Shown piece after piece: positions 8,937-17,518 of a stretch of 31,876 nt of DNA. Within the stretch, counting starts at the first letter, position 1. The number at the start of each line of letters is the position of its first letter. Below the pieces are notes generated by a model. The model saw only the letters and a list, made by a program, of their open reading frames with translations, ran no database searches and had not been told where the DNA came from. The position numbers were made by a program, and so were the translations under genes. Origin of the DNA: Pelagibacteraceae bacterium TMED124. GTDB taxonomy: Bacteria; Pseudomonadota; Alphaproteobacteria; Pelagibacterales; Pelagibacteraceae. Location: the NCBI GenBank assembly GCA_002171275.2, contig NHFZ02000022.1:1-31876 (forward strand), in the 5' to 3' direction.

Positions 8937-8956
8937 TTAAAAATAGTTATTTTTAA
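8937..8956. repeat. AT-only perfect inverted repeat between two glycan genes
   Basis: Two 9-base arms, TTAAAAATA and TATTTTTAA, are separated by two bases in the 67 bp gap between the glycosyltransferase stop and the oxidoreductase start. In RNA it would fold as an 8-bp A-U stem with a four-base loop. The stem has no G-C pair and no T-run follows it on the transcribed strand, so it is a weak terminator at best. It may be chance in such AT-rich DNA. Confidence 0.3.
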
Positions 8957-8974
8957 GTAGATGCTAAAAAATGA

Positions 8975-10201
8975 TTATTTAAAAATTTCTTTTAATTCTT
9001 TTTTTATTGTTTTAGCAGAACAATACTTTTCTAAGATATTTTTATAATCTTCTTTAATTTCATTTCTTTTCGCCTTATCGAGATTACATAGTTTATGATA
9101 TTCATTTAACATTTCATTTAAAATCCCAAATTTAGACTTAAATTGATTTTTAGACTTTTTTAATATTGAATACTTGTCAAATGGTCCAATCATTAAAATT
9201 GGTATACCAGAATATAGATAATCAAACATTTTTAAAGATGCTATTCCATATTGATATATCTCTTTCTCAGGAAATGAAAGAATAGAAAAAGAACATTTTT
9301 TAATTAGGTTAAAAAGATAAGATTTGTTTTTTGTGCCAATGATAAAAACATCATTAATATTATTTTTTTTTAAATAATTTTCAGCTTTAGTTCTATAATC
9401 TCCATCACCTATTAAAATTAATGCTAATTTTTTATCGCTACTAGAATTAAAAGACTGGATTGAATCAATCATAAAATTTATACCATAATAGCTTCCTATT
9501 GTGCCAGCAAATATGCAGACATGATCGAAAGAATGAAAAATCTTTTGGTGCTCTTTTGAAATATTACATTCAGTATAATTTTTATTGTAATATTTTATAT
9601 CCAAGAATTGTGGAAGATGAATATAGTTATTAACACTAAATGCAGATTTTTTTAAATAATTATGATAATTGGGAAGATTACTCACAACTTTATCAGATTT
9701 ATTATGTAAAAAAATTTCGATTTTTTTAAGAAAAATAATAATAGGATTTTTTTCTGAAAAATTATGTAAATCAACTTGAGATTTTGGCCATATATCTCTT
9801 ATTTCAAAAACAAACTTTGCATGCTTTTTTTTACTAAAATAATATGCAACAAGACATGTCATTAAATCAGGACTACTAGCATAAACTATATCTGGATTAT
9901 GTTTTTCATAATTTTTTTTAAAATACCAAAAAAGATTTATTGAAAAAGAAAACATTCTTAAAAGTTTTATAAATAAATTTTTTTTATTTGAATCAAATTC
10001 ATCAATAAAAAAGTATTCTATTTCATCAAAAAAGATTTGAGGCGTATTTATCTTTTGTTTACTTTGATAGGATTTTGAAGAAGTAATAATTGAACATTGA
10101 TGATTATCTCTTTGCTGCAATCTAGCAATATTAAAATGTCTTAAAGATGCATCACTTTTTTGTGGTATACCTGCAAAATGATTTATAAAAAGTATTTTCA
10201 C
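8975..10201 (-). CDS. Glycosyltransferase family 4 (WbuB-like)
   Basis: A 408-residue retaining GT-B enzyme. The start (MKILFINHFAGIPQKSDASL) resembles WbuB-like GT4 proteins, in which a glycine/proline-rich loop precedes 'RHFNIARL'. FEIRDIWPKSQVDL near residue 138 is the conserved EIRDLWP-type motif of the N-terminal domain. IGSYYGINFMIDSI and LILIGDGDYR mark the C-terminal nucleotide-binding domain. GIASLKMFDYLYSGIPIL near 325 replaces the usual SPNKLFDYMAAGKP donor-site motif. It should add one sugar to the undecaprenyl-linked oligosaccharide at the inner face of the membrane. Donor and acceptor are unknown. It lies 50 bp downstream of the amidotransferase gene in the same orientation. Its sequence is lysine/asparagine-rich and markedly AT-rich. 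Confidence 0.88.
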   Translation of the reverse strand: MKILFINHFAGIPQKSDASLRHFNIARLQQRDNHQCSIITSSKSYQSKQKINTPQIFFDEIEYFFIDEFDSNKKNLFIKLLRMFSFSINLFWYFKKNYEKHNPDIVYASSPDLMTCLVAYYFSKKKHAKFVFEIRDIWPKSQVDLHNFSEKNPIIIFLKKIEIFLHNKSDKVVSNLPNYHNYLKKSAFSVNNYIHLPQFLDIKYYNKNYTECNISKEHQKIFHSFDHVCIFAGTIGSYYGINFMIDSIQSFNSSSDKKLALILIGDGDYRTKAENYLKKNNINDVFIIGTKNKSYLFNLIKKCSFSILSFPEKEIYQYGIASLKMFDYLYSGIPILMIGPFDKYSILKKSKNQFKSKFGILNEMLNEYHKLCNLDKAKRNEIKEDYKNILEKYCSAKTIKKELKEIFK

Positions 10202-10251
10202 TAGATTGTCAAATTGGTTGGATTAAAAAATTAACATTTCTATCAATCTCA

Positions 10252-12075
10252 CTAATCATATATTTTTGGGATTTTGTTTACTATACTAATTGCTCTACTA
10301 TAGTCAACATTTACTGCATCTAAATACCATTTAATGTTTGGGTATCTTGGACGATTCTCTACATTAACCAATTTTAATGCTTCATCACGTGTTAATGCGC
10401 CCTCTCTTATCTGGTTGCTTCTAAATGTATCATGCTCCGTAAAACCTGCAACTGTATAATACACATAATTATAAAATGCTGCTGTACCGTCTCCAATTCT
10501 CCAGGTTGTTGGGGTATCAACTGCTTTTTCCCAATTATATTCTTCTAAAATTTGATCTACCTCTTTTTCATTCCAAGTATAGTAGTCAAACATATGAAAA
10601 TAATCTTCTTTTTTATGAATACTTCTCCAATACTCTCCACTTAAAGTATCATATATTGAGCTATTGAAGTAGCTAGGATTTCGTACATACTCATTATATC
10701 TATTTTTTTGGTACCTTAGTTGATTTATAAATCCTCCGGAATAAACCTTTTTTTCTTCAAAGCTAGGTGGTATGCCCAGAAAACCTGCTTTAAAGTGTGT
10801 AACTTCAAGAGGATTGATACCCCAAATATTTAAACCAACACTTGTTTGTTTTTTAACTTGCTCGACATATTTAAAAAAATGTTTATCACCAGCAGTGAGC
10901 AAACTTAACATTCCTAAATGTGGGTTTTTTAACCAAGCCTCTAGATTAAGTTGTATCCATTTACGCTTTTTTTCAATGTTAGCTGCTACAATGATATTTT
11001 CTACTCCTAATGAAGCACACATACGACTAATATTTCTTCTACCAAGATCAGTGACCATTCCCCAATCATAAGTATAGGCAACGGACTTCATTTTTAATTC
11101 TTTTTGAATCAAATGTAATGCCATGCAACTGTCTCTTCCTCCAGAAAAAGGAACTATGCAGTCTACATGATTTTTTCTTTTATACGGCTCCACTAAATTA
11201 ATTAATTGCTCTAATGGTTTTGGTTGATTTCTAAGCACATAGTTGTTGCAATAATTGCAAACACCAGCATCATCAAAGTGAATATATGGCATTGTTGAAG
11301 GAAGTATACACTTAGTGCATCTTTGTAATTTTGGCTCTTCAAAAACTAATTGTTTTGATTCTGGAGTTTCTTTTAAAAATTTAGGAACTTGTGGTACTAA
11401 AGTATTTCTAGTTCTTTTCAATACTTGATGTTCATTAATTCTATTTGAACTGGGGACATCAAAGACTCTGCAGCCTTTTATTTGATTAATATCATTAAAT
11501 TCTTTATCAATTAAAGGCCACTCCTCAGATGAAAATGCAATTTTAGAATCTTTTGTACCTGTATATAAACTTCCGTTATTAGAAATTAATATTAATTTTT
11601 CTAAGGTCGGAGCATAAATCGCAGCAGAAATAACTCCTTCACACTCGCTTAAAACACAATTTGATGCTTCTTGAAAATTTTTACCAGCTTGCAGTGCCTC
11701 AGAAAAAATAACAGGTATAATTTCAGAATCAATTTTTTGTTCTCTTTTTCTACCATTAATCCATAAATCTTCACAATTAGTTACAATTCCATTATGAATT
11801 AATATTAAATTATCCCTATAAATTGGTTGATTGTCTGCAAAACCATTTGTTACCAATCTACTGTGCCCTAACATAAAGTTAGTTTCTGCTATTTCAATAT
11901 TTTTTAATAGCTTATCAATGCTTGAGTCAGCTCGAAAAATATCAAGACTCTTCTTATTTGAAATTACCATTCCAGAAGCATCTACACCTCTTTGTCGCGC
12001 ATGTAAAGCCAAAGTCTTTATGTCTCTGATATTTAATGTTGATTCATCTTTTATAACTCCAAAAATTCCGCACAT
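10252..12075 (-). CDS. Fusion of class II glutamine amidotransferase and WbpG-like N-acetyl-sugar amidotransferase
   Basis: A 607-residue two-part enzyme. It begins MCGIFGV: Cys2 would be the Ntn nucleophile of a class II glutaminase. HSRLVTNG (71-78) and HNGIV (94-98) are also conserved, as in GlmS, PurF and AsnB. From residue 252 it switches to the WbpG/PseA type: two CxxC pairs (C253/C256 and C273/C276) likely bind zinc, and PFSGGRDS (309-316) is an ATP-pyrophosphatase PP-loop. Stand-alone WbpG takes ammonia from separate HisH2/HisF2-like subunits to convert an N-acetyl group to an acetamidine. Here the glutaminase appears built in, and no HisH/HisF homologue is seen in the window. A GAGGA site precedes the ATG. 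The acceptor sugar is inferred to be a diacetamido-uronic acid. Confidence 0.87.
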   Translation of the reverse strand: MCGIFGVIKDESTLNIRDIKTLALHARQRGVDASGMVISNKKSLDIFRADSSIDKLLKNIEIAETNFMLGHSRLVTNGFADNQPIYRDNLILIHNGIVTNCEDLWINGRKREQKIDSEIIPVIFSEALQAGKNFQEASNCVLSECEGVISAAIYAPTLEKLILISNNGSLYTGTKDSKIAFSSEEWPLIDKEFNDINQIKGCRVFDVPSSNRINEHQVLKRTRNTLVPQVPKFLKETPESKQLVFEEPKLQRCTKCILPSTMPYIHFDDAGVCNYCNNYVLRNQPKPLEQLINLVEPYKRKNHVDCIVPFSGGRDSCMALHLIQKELKMKSVAYTYDWGMVTDLGRRNISRMCASLGVENIIVAANIEKKRKWIQLNLEAWLKNPHLGMLSLLTAGDKHFFKYVEQVKKQTSVGLNIWGINPLEVTHFKAGFLGIPPSFEEKKVYSGGFINQLRYQKNRYNEYVRNPSYFNSSIYDTLSGEYWRSIHKKEDYFHMFDYYTWNEKEVDQILEEYNWEKAVDTPTTWRIGDGTAAFYNYVYYTVAGFTEHDTFRSNQIREGALTRDEALKLVNVENRPRYPNIKWYLDAVNVDYSRAISIVNKIPKIYD

Positions 12076-12090
12076 TATCAGTTCCTCATT

Positions 12091-13242
12091 CTAATTATTT
12101 AAAAGAAAGTTATAATTTTGTATTAATTTTTTTTCTTGATCTTGCCAACTAAGCTCTTCAATATTTCTAAAACTATATTCTTTTTTTATTGAAGACATTT
12201 CATTCACTGATTTAGCAATATATTCTATATTATTCGAACATACCATCCCAAAATCATGTTTCTTAACTACTCTTGAAATTTCAGGAATATCTGAAGCCAA
12301 AACAGGTGTATTGGCAAAACAATATTCAAACAACTTATTTGGTAAACAAAAATAATCACTTAGTGATTCTGCATCAATCATACATAAACCATAATCACAC
12401 TCTTTAACTAAATTAACAACATCAATGTGATCAACTGATTCATGAAAATGAATATTTTGACTTTCTAATGCTTTGCTTTTAATCAACTCTTCATATTGAC
12501 CCCAGCCTACAAATAGCACATGAGAATCTATATCATCTCTAGAAAAAACTTTTAAATATTTTTCAATTCCCCTTCCGGGACTTAATATACCCAAATAAAC
12601 AAATATAGTTTCATCATTAGCTATTTTATACTTTTTTCGAATTTCAAATTTTCTAGAATCTTGATTGGAATTATCTATTAATTCCGGTGAATTCAATATT
12701 ATAACATTTCTTTTTTTACCTAAATTTTCTTCATACCATTCACAAATAGACGGACTAACAGATATTAAAAGATCTATATATCTCCAGCAAATGAGTTCAA
12801 TAAATTTTATTACTGATGAGTTAATATTGCTTTGAAGATTTTTATTCGATTCAAGCTCATGAGCATCGTAAATTAATTTTGCACCTGTAAAAAACTTAAC
12901 CACTAATCCAATTGGTAATGCTAAAGTATCATGACAGTGGATTATTCTAGGCTTCTTTTTCAAAGCATATTTTAATGTGTATATAAATAATTCAAAGAAA
13001 GTGATTGCATGATATAAAGATTTAAGTTTTGAGAAAATCCTACTAAACTTTCTTTTGCATGTATAGATATTTAAATCAATATTACTATTTCGATATTCTT
13101 TAATAACAGATTCTTCAATTCCTACTCCATAAATCTCAAAATTATTCATTTGACAAAATGTCTTTAAAGACTTCATTTCCTTAAGAATTCTGCCGTCATT
13201 ATTAATATTAGTATTAGTAATGTGTATTATAAAATTTGACAT
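12091..13242 (-). CDS. Glycosyltransferase family 4
   Basis: A 383-residue GT-B protein. IIHCHDTLALPIGL near residue 99 and KLIYDAHELESN near 122 are the N-domain motifs of GT4 enzymes. FVYLGILSPGRGIEKYL near 214 starts the donor-binding domain. LPNKLFEYCFANTPVLASDIPE near 305-325 is the family nucleotide-binding segment with its acidic residue. It is probably cytoplasmic or peripheral and extends the lipid-linked repeat unit. Donor and linkage are unknown. It lies 15 bp upstream of the amidotransferase, so the two are likely co-transcribed. Upstream of it is the largest gap of the - strand block (114 bp), a plausible internal promoter site. Confidence 0.88.
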   Translation of the reverse strand: MSNFIIHITNTNINNDGRILKEMKSLKTFCQMNNFEIYGVGIEESVIKEYRNSNIDLNIYTCKRKFSRIFSKLKSLYHAITFFELFIYTLKYALKKKPRIIHCHDTLALPIGLVVKFFTGAKLIYDAHELESNKNLQSNINSSVIKFIELICWRYIDLLISVSPSICEWYEENLGKKRNVIILNSPELIDNSNQDSRKFEIRKKYKIANDETIFVYLGILSPGRGIEKYLKVFSRDDIDSHVLFVGWGQYEELIKSKALESQNIHFHESVDHIDVVNLVKECDYGLCMIDAESLSDYFCLPNKLFEYCFANTPVLASDIPEISRVVKKHDFGMVCSNNIEYIAKSVNEMSSIKKEYSFRNIEELSWQDQEKKLIQNYNFLLNN

Positions 13243-13305
13243 TAAATATATAATCCTAAAAAAATTTTATGTATCTGAACTTGAAATTTAACATTTTTGA
13301 TTTTT

Positions 13306-13339
13306 CTTATTTCATTAATTTAATTATTGAAAAAATAAG
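13306..13339. other. Imperfect hairpin in the largest intergenic gap of the locus
   Basis: The 114 bp gap 13243-13356 contains CTTATTTCA (13306-13314) opposed to TGAAA plus ATAAG (13328-13339) with a two-base bulge, and an inner AT stem. It lies about 18 bases past the acetyltransferase stop on the - strand. No T-run follows in that direction, so it is not a classical terminator. It could mark an attenuation or processing point, or be chance. I see no convincing -35/-10 pair in the gap. Confidence 0.25.
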
Positions 13340-13356
13340 GGTGCTGAAATCTTAAT

Positions 13357-13932
13357 CTATAATTCTTTTACTTTGTTATTAACTAATTTAAATTTTTTAC
13401 AGGTGCTTATTCCATTATCTTGAAAAGAAATTTTATTCATTTTTTTATCAATCCAATACGAAAATTTTGCAGGATTTCCCATCCACATTGAAAAATCAGG
13501 GATATCTTTTGTCACAACAGAACCAGCAGCTATAGCTGCATACCTACCAATTGTAACTCCACATACTATCGTACAATTAGCACCTAAAGTTGCAGATTTT
13601 TTTATAAGGGTTTTAGAGTAATGCTTTGATCCTCTTTGAGGAAATTCACTTCTAGGCTTAATAACATTTGTAAAAACCATTGATGGACCACAAAAAACAA
13701 AATCTTCAATTTCTACTCCTTCATATATTGATATATTATTTTGAATCTTTACTCCATTACCAATTTTTACATTATTTGCTACATTTACATTTTGTCCAAT
13801 TGAGCAATTTTCACCGATTGATGCATTGGATTGAATGTGAGAAAAGTGCCAAATTTTTGTATTTTTACCAATTAATACATTTTCATCAACATAACTTGAC
13901 TCATGTACCATAAAAATTTTTTTATTTTTCAT
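13357..13932 (-). CDS. WbpD/WlbB-like UDP-3-amino-sugar N-acetyltransferase
   Basis: A 191-residue hexapeptide-repeat acetyltransferase. VHESSYVDENVLIG, KIWHFSHIQSNASIG, CSIGQNVNVANNVKIGNGVK and CGPSMVFTNVIKPRSE follow in the order found in WbpD/WlbB (UDP-2-acetamido-3-amino-2,3-dideoxyglucuronate 3-N-acetyltransferase). The WHFSHI and GPSMVFTN segments are particularly characteristic. The long C-terminal part (MGNPAKFSYWIDKKMNKISF) is also typical, while the last 25 residues are divergent. It should acetylate the amine installed by a WbpE-type aminotransferase (27033-28142), giving a 2,3-diacetamido-uronic acid that the amidotransferase could act on. It lies 5 bp after wzy. Subfamily assignment is good; substrate identity is inferred. 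Confidence 0.85.
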   Translation of the reverse strand: MKNKKIFMVHESSYVDENVLIGKNTKIWHFSHIQSNASIGENCSIGQNVNVANNVKIGNGVKIQNNISIYEGVEIEDFVFCGPSMVFTNVIKPRSEFPQRGSKHYSKTLIKKSATLGANCTIVCGVTIGRYAAIAAGSVVTKDIPDFSMWMGNPAKFSYWIDKKMNKISFQDNGISTCKKFKLVNNKVKEL

Positions 13933-13937
13933 GTTTC

Positions 13938-15134
13938 TTAAATTTCGTTATTAAAATTTTTCAATCCTAAACATAAAAAGAAAAATGCTTTATAAAAACT
14001 GTCAAAACTCCCGGTAACACAAAAAACAAATATAGTAAATATAGAAAAGGCATTAATAAGCTCATTGCTACCTCTATTTTTGTAAAATAAAGAAAGTATT
14101 TTCAGAAAAATTATTAATCCAACTAATCCTAATTCACTTAAAATTTCTAAAAAAACATTATGTGGATATACGCCAAAATCATTTTGGTATATGAATATAG
14201 GAAATGATTTTACTCCAGCACCAAATAACATAGTATATATGTCTTGAGTCCATAAATTAATTGATTGTGAAAATAAGTATATTCTCATTGATTCATCATT
14301 GTCACCAAATAAAGCGAAAAGTCGATTAATTGTAAATAAGAATTCTTGATTTAATAATGTAAATAATAATAATAATACAAAACCAATTGCAGATAAATAG
14401 ATAAATTTTTCGTCTCTTATATTTCTTGATAGATAAATTATTGATAGAATACAACCAATGAAAGCTCCCCTTGCTCCAGAGAGTAGAAGCATAATTATTG
14501 ATAACAAAAAAGTAAAATATAAACCAAATAATAAAAATTTATTAGTTCTATTAATCTTTGAATTAATAAATATAAAATTGAACATATAAATTGCAGATAA
14601 GCTTATCCAGAAACCAACATTCTGGTAAATAGCAAACTCAAAGTCTAAATTTAATAGTTCAAAAATGTTATTATTATAACCAACTAATCCACCTGAAGAT
14701 GAAAGAAGAAGATAAGTAATGAATCCAAGAAAAACATATGTACTACTTAGCAAAAATATTATATCACTAACAGAGTCTCTTAAATATCTAAAATTTGTAC
14801 ATAAAAAAATTACTACAGGTGTCACAAGATATACTTCTTCAAAATTGACTACCATAAATTGTGTTGATGGTTGAAATAGTAGTCTTATAGTGTACCAAGA
14901 CAAAAAAATAGCACTCCAATAAAAAATAGCAGAATCATTAAAGAGTGATTTAAAGGATGTTTTATCATACAATAAGATAAAAAATAATATTATAACACTC
15001 ATTGCGAGGAAATAAAGTGGTGATATTGGTAAAAAAAGTAATGGAAGATATGTAAATGAAAATGCTACAAGTACTAGCAATAAAGATAAAAAATGATCTT
15101 GAACATTTTTAATTATAATGTTCAATTGTTCCAT
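13938..15134 (-). CDS. O-antigen polymerase/ligase (Wzy/WaaL family)
   Basis: A 398-residue membrane protein with about ten hydrophobic segments. LLSGARGAFIGCILS near residue 218 and GVYPHNVFLEILSELGLVGLI near 325 match the two conserved stretches of the O-antigen ligase/polymerase (Wzy_C) family: the arginine after the SGAR motif and the PHNxxLEI periplasmic loop. It would polymerise repeat units on the periplasmic side, using undecaprenyl-PP-linked substrate delivered by Wzx. The neighbouring wzz overlaps its start by 13 bp, which favours Wzy over the WaaL ligase; sequence alone does not fully separate them. No ribosome site of strength is visible, so translation may depend on wzz. Confidence 0.85.
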   Translation of the reverse strand: MEQLNIIIKNVQDHFLSLLLVLVAFSFTYLPLLFLPISPLYFLAMSVIILFFILLYDKTSFKSLFNDSAIFYWSAIFLSWYTIRLLFQPSTQFMVVNFEEVYLVTPVVIFLCTNFRYLRDSVSDIIFLLSSTYVFLGFITYLLLSSSGGLVGYNNNIFELLNLDFEFAIYQNVGFWISLSAIYMFNFIFINSKINRTNKFLLFGLYFTFLLSIIMLLLSGARGAFIGCILSIIYLSRNIRDEKFIYLSAIGFVLLLLFTLLNQEFLFTINRLFALFGDNDESMRIYLFSQSINLWTQDIYTMLFGAGVKSFPIFIYQNDFGVYPHNVFLEILSELGLVGLIIFLKILSLFYKNRGSNELINAFSIFTIFVFCVTGSFDSFYKAFFFLCLGLKNFNNEI

Positions 15135-16108
15135 TTTTTAAAACGTAAAGCAAACGGTACAGAAAAAGAGATTATGATAGATAAAAGTAAAGTGGTACTT
15201 AAGTTGGGATATGATTTACTCTCGTTAAAAGTCGGTTGCTCAATGACATCTATAAATGTTTGATTCACCCTCAATTGCTCCGAAGAATTAATCTCCAACT
15301 CTGAATAAAGACGATTCAATAAACTTTCCTTACCATTCATTTGTCTTTCTAAACGTATTTTTTCTGTCCTGAAAAAAGGTGAATTAGTATTTTGATTGGA
15401 ATCTAAAAATTTAACGTAATCCTCTTCAAGATCTCTCAGATCATTTTCAACTTTATCTACTCTACTAAGAATGAAATCTTTATTCGTTTTTTTAGATTCA
15501 ATATGATATTCTACCAATGTATCCTCTAATGTTTTGAGTATTAATTCTGCTAACAAATGAGAAAGCATTGGCTCTTTTGTGAAAACATTAATAGTAACAA
15601 TGCCTGTTAGTTGCTCATAACGGACAGATACAAGTCGATTTTTATAAAGTTTATAAACTTTCGAAAATTCTATATTTTTATCTTTGTTATCTAAACTATA
15701 GGAGTCTAAAAGAAACTTATGGGTTGTTTTTTTCTGACGACCACTTTTTTCTTTAACTTTTAAATTGTAATATTCTAATAAAAAATTATGTAGTGTTTTG
15801 CTTTCACCGCCAGTTGAGACTATTTCTTGGGATAAGTCCTTATAGAAACTTTGTGATTTAATTATTGTAGAAAAAATTTGTCCACCTCTCGGGTCTTTTA
15901 ATACTGTTGTAGGTAAAAAACTGCCAAATGAACTAAGATTGATGACATTATTTGATCTTTCAGATGGTAAAATACGGGCTCTTGATTCATACTCCCTATC
16001 TACAATCAAATAAAATGACAGTAAAACGATATTTGTAATTGTAAAGCTTATTAAGAATAATCTTATATTTTCCAAAAAAAATTGAAATAGTATTTTTAGA
16101 AGTTTCAT
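15122..16108 (-). CDS. Wzz-type chain-length determinant
   Basis: A 328-residue inner-membrane polysaccharide co-polymerase. There is one N-terminal transmembrane helix (about 15-36), then YESRARILPSERSN, the usual post-helix segment of Wzz proteins. The periplasmic domain is largely helical, with a heptad-like stretch around 200-270 (ESKKTNKDFILSRVDKVEND). It ends with QPTFNESKSYPNLSTTLLLSIIISF, where proline-rich sequence precedes the second transmembrane helix at about 300-318. It controls polymer length together with Wzy. No cytoplasmic tyrosine-kinase domain is present. Its end overlaps the polymerase start by 13 bp. Confidence 0.87.
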   Translation of the reverse strand: MKLLKILFQFFLENIRLFLISFTITNIVLLSFYLIVDREYESRARILPSERSNNVINLSSFGSFLPTTVLKDPRGGQIFSTIIKSQSFYKDLSQEIVSTGGESKTLHNFLLEYYNLKVKEKSGRQKKTTHKFLLDSYSLDNKDKNIEFSKVYKLYKNRLVSVRYEQLTGIVTINVFTKEPMLSHLLAELILKTLEDTLVEYHIESKKTNKDFILSRVDKVENDLRDLEEDYVKFLDSNQNTNSPFFRTEKIRLERQMNGKESLLNRLYSELEINSSEQLRVNQTFIDVIEQPTFNESKSYPNLSTTLLLSIIISFSVPFALRFKKWNN

Positions 16109-16156
16109 GTTTCAATCTTACAAAAAAAAATCAAAATAATTGACTTATTATTAAAA

Positions 16157-17518
16157 TTACTCAACAGCTTGTTTTAAGATAAAATCTAGAAGTTCTTCAT
16201 TAGCGCTATTTAAGTAATCGATATAACTATTATTATGCCATAAAAGATTAAGTGTTCCATCATATTTTTTAATATTATTTATAACATTTGCTATGTGACA
16301 ATCTTTTTCAACTTTATTTAACTCAATCATATATTCGGTAATTGTTACATCCATAATATTCAACGGAATTTCCGTAAGATTTAATTTCTTTTTTCTTTTT
16401 AAATCAAATACTTTAAATGGATAGCAAATACCACATCTAAACCCTATGAACTCAGGAAATCCAAGGGTTAAATCGTATTTAATTTGATTTTTTTCAAGAA
16501 TATCCCAAGAATTTTTTATGTCGAACATCAAATAATGAAATCGATTATAAATTATATCTTTTTCTGTAATTTGCTTTAAACGATTAATTTCATTGCTGGC
16601 ATTTTGAAAATTATTGTATGACAGTTTACTTAAATGAATACCAATGTTATGTTCTTTTTTAATCAAAATATTATTAATTCCTTTCCTAGCTTTTTTAATA
16701 GGATATCGAAAGTCAAATTCATTTTTTTCTATGGCCATAAATAAAAATGTTGAATTAATATTATGTTCTTCAGAAATATTCATTATTTGAGAAAAATTAT
16801 AATAAGGGTCAATGGTGTGATTAAATTTTGAAAGGAAAATATTTTTATAATTTTTTAAAAAATCTTTTTTCATAAAATTAAAGATTGAATGTTTTATTAT
16901 TCCCTTCCAGTTCCATTTTTTAATCATATCAATATCATGTGTAAGAATAATATTATAATTATATTTTTTAAAAATAATATTTGGTTCTAAGAATTCTAGA
17001 GCGTCTTTTATAAATTCTATATATTCATTGACAACAGGCCTTGTAATTATATTAAATCTTTCAGCAATAGAATTTTTATATTGATATCTACCAAATTTAT
17101 CATGGTTATTATTTAATTCTTCAATTCTAGAAAGAAAGACAAAAGCAGTTCCAATAATGTCGTTATTTATAGTAATAGATTTTTCACTAATGGAAAAATC
17201 TTTGTTACCATATAAACCAAAAATTTTATGTTTATTCTTGATTGTAATATCTGTGTTATAACATAATTTAGGGTATTGATAATTTTCCCATTCTTTCTGA
17301 TATTGTTGAGATGATAAGAATATATCAGGTATAATAATGTTTTTCTTATTTGGCAAAATTAATTCATATGATTCCGAATTAGATATTTCATAAGAAACAT
17401 TAATGCCTAATATATCTTCAAAAATAACGCTTAATATATATTTTTTTTCTCTAAAATGTATATTATTGATTTTGATTTTAATCATATTATTAGCATTCAT
17501 TTCTAAAGAAGCAGTCAA
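16157..17518 (-). CDS. Polysaccharide deacetylase-like (NodB-fold) protein with extra N-terminal domain
   Basis: A 453-residue protein. The first 180 residues carry no motif I recognise; the rest follows the divergent NodB-type deacetylases found in O-antigen clusters. ILTHDIDMIKKW near residues 191-202 supplies the metal-binding Asp pair. NIGIHLSKLS near 282 supplies the second His motif, and the NRFHYLMFD...YDLTLGFPEFIGFRCGICYPF run is typical of this group. EIPLNIMDVTI near 385 closes the barrel. It has no signal peptide, so it may act on a cytoplasmic or membrane-linked intermediate. The start overlaps the upstream acyltransferase stop by 4 bp (ATGA); Met7 and Met12 are alternative starts. 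The stretch is strikingly AT-rich. Activity is inferred. Confidence 0.72.
   Translation of the reverse strand: MTASLEMNANNMIKIKINNIHFREKKYILSVIFEDILGINVSYEISNSESYELILPNKKNIIIPDIFLSSQQYQKEWENYQYPKLCYNTDITIKNKHKIFGLYGNKDFSISEKSITINNDIIGTAFVFLSRIEELNNNHDKFGRYQYKNSIAERFNIITRPVVNEYIEFIKDALEFLEPNIIFKKYNYNIILTHDIDMIKKWNWKGIIKHSIFNFMKKDFLKNYKNIFLSKFNHTIDPYYNFSQIMNISEEHNINSTFLFMAIEKNEFDFRYPIKKARKGINNILIKKEHNIGIHLSKLSYNNFQNASNEINRLKQITEKDIIYNRFHYLMFDIKNSWDILEKNQIKYDLTLGFPEFIGFRCGICYPFKVFDLKRKKKLNLTEIPLNIMDVTITEYMIELNKVEKDCHIANVINNIKKYDGTLNLLWHNNSYIDYLNSANEELLDFILKQAVE

Noticed and set aside
11831..12094. Open + strand frames within the amidotransferase gene (also at 10476-10667 and 10772-11071)
   Set aside because: They are opposite-strand shadows of a strongly supported gene, with no family match and no ribosome site.
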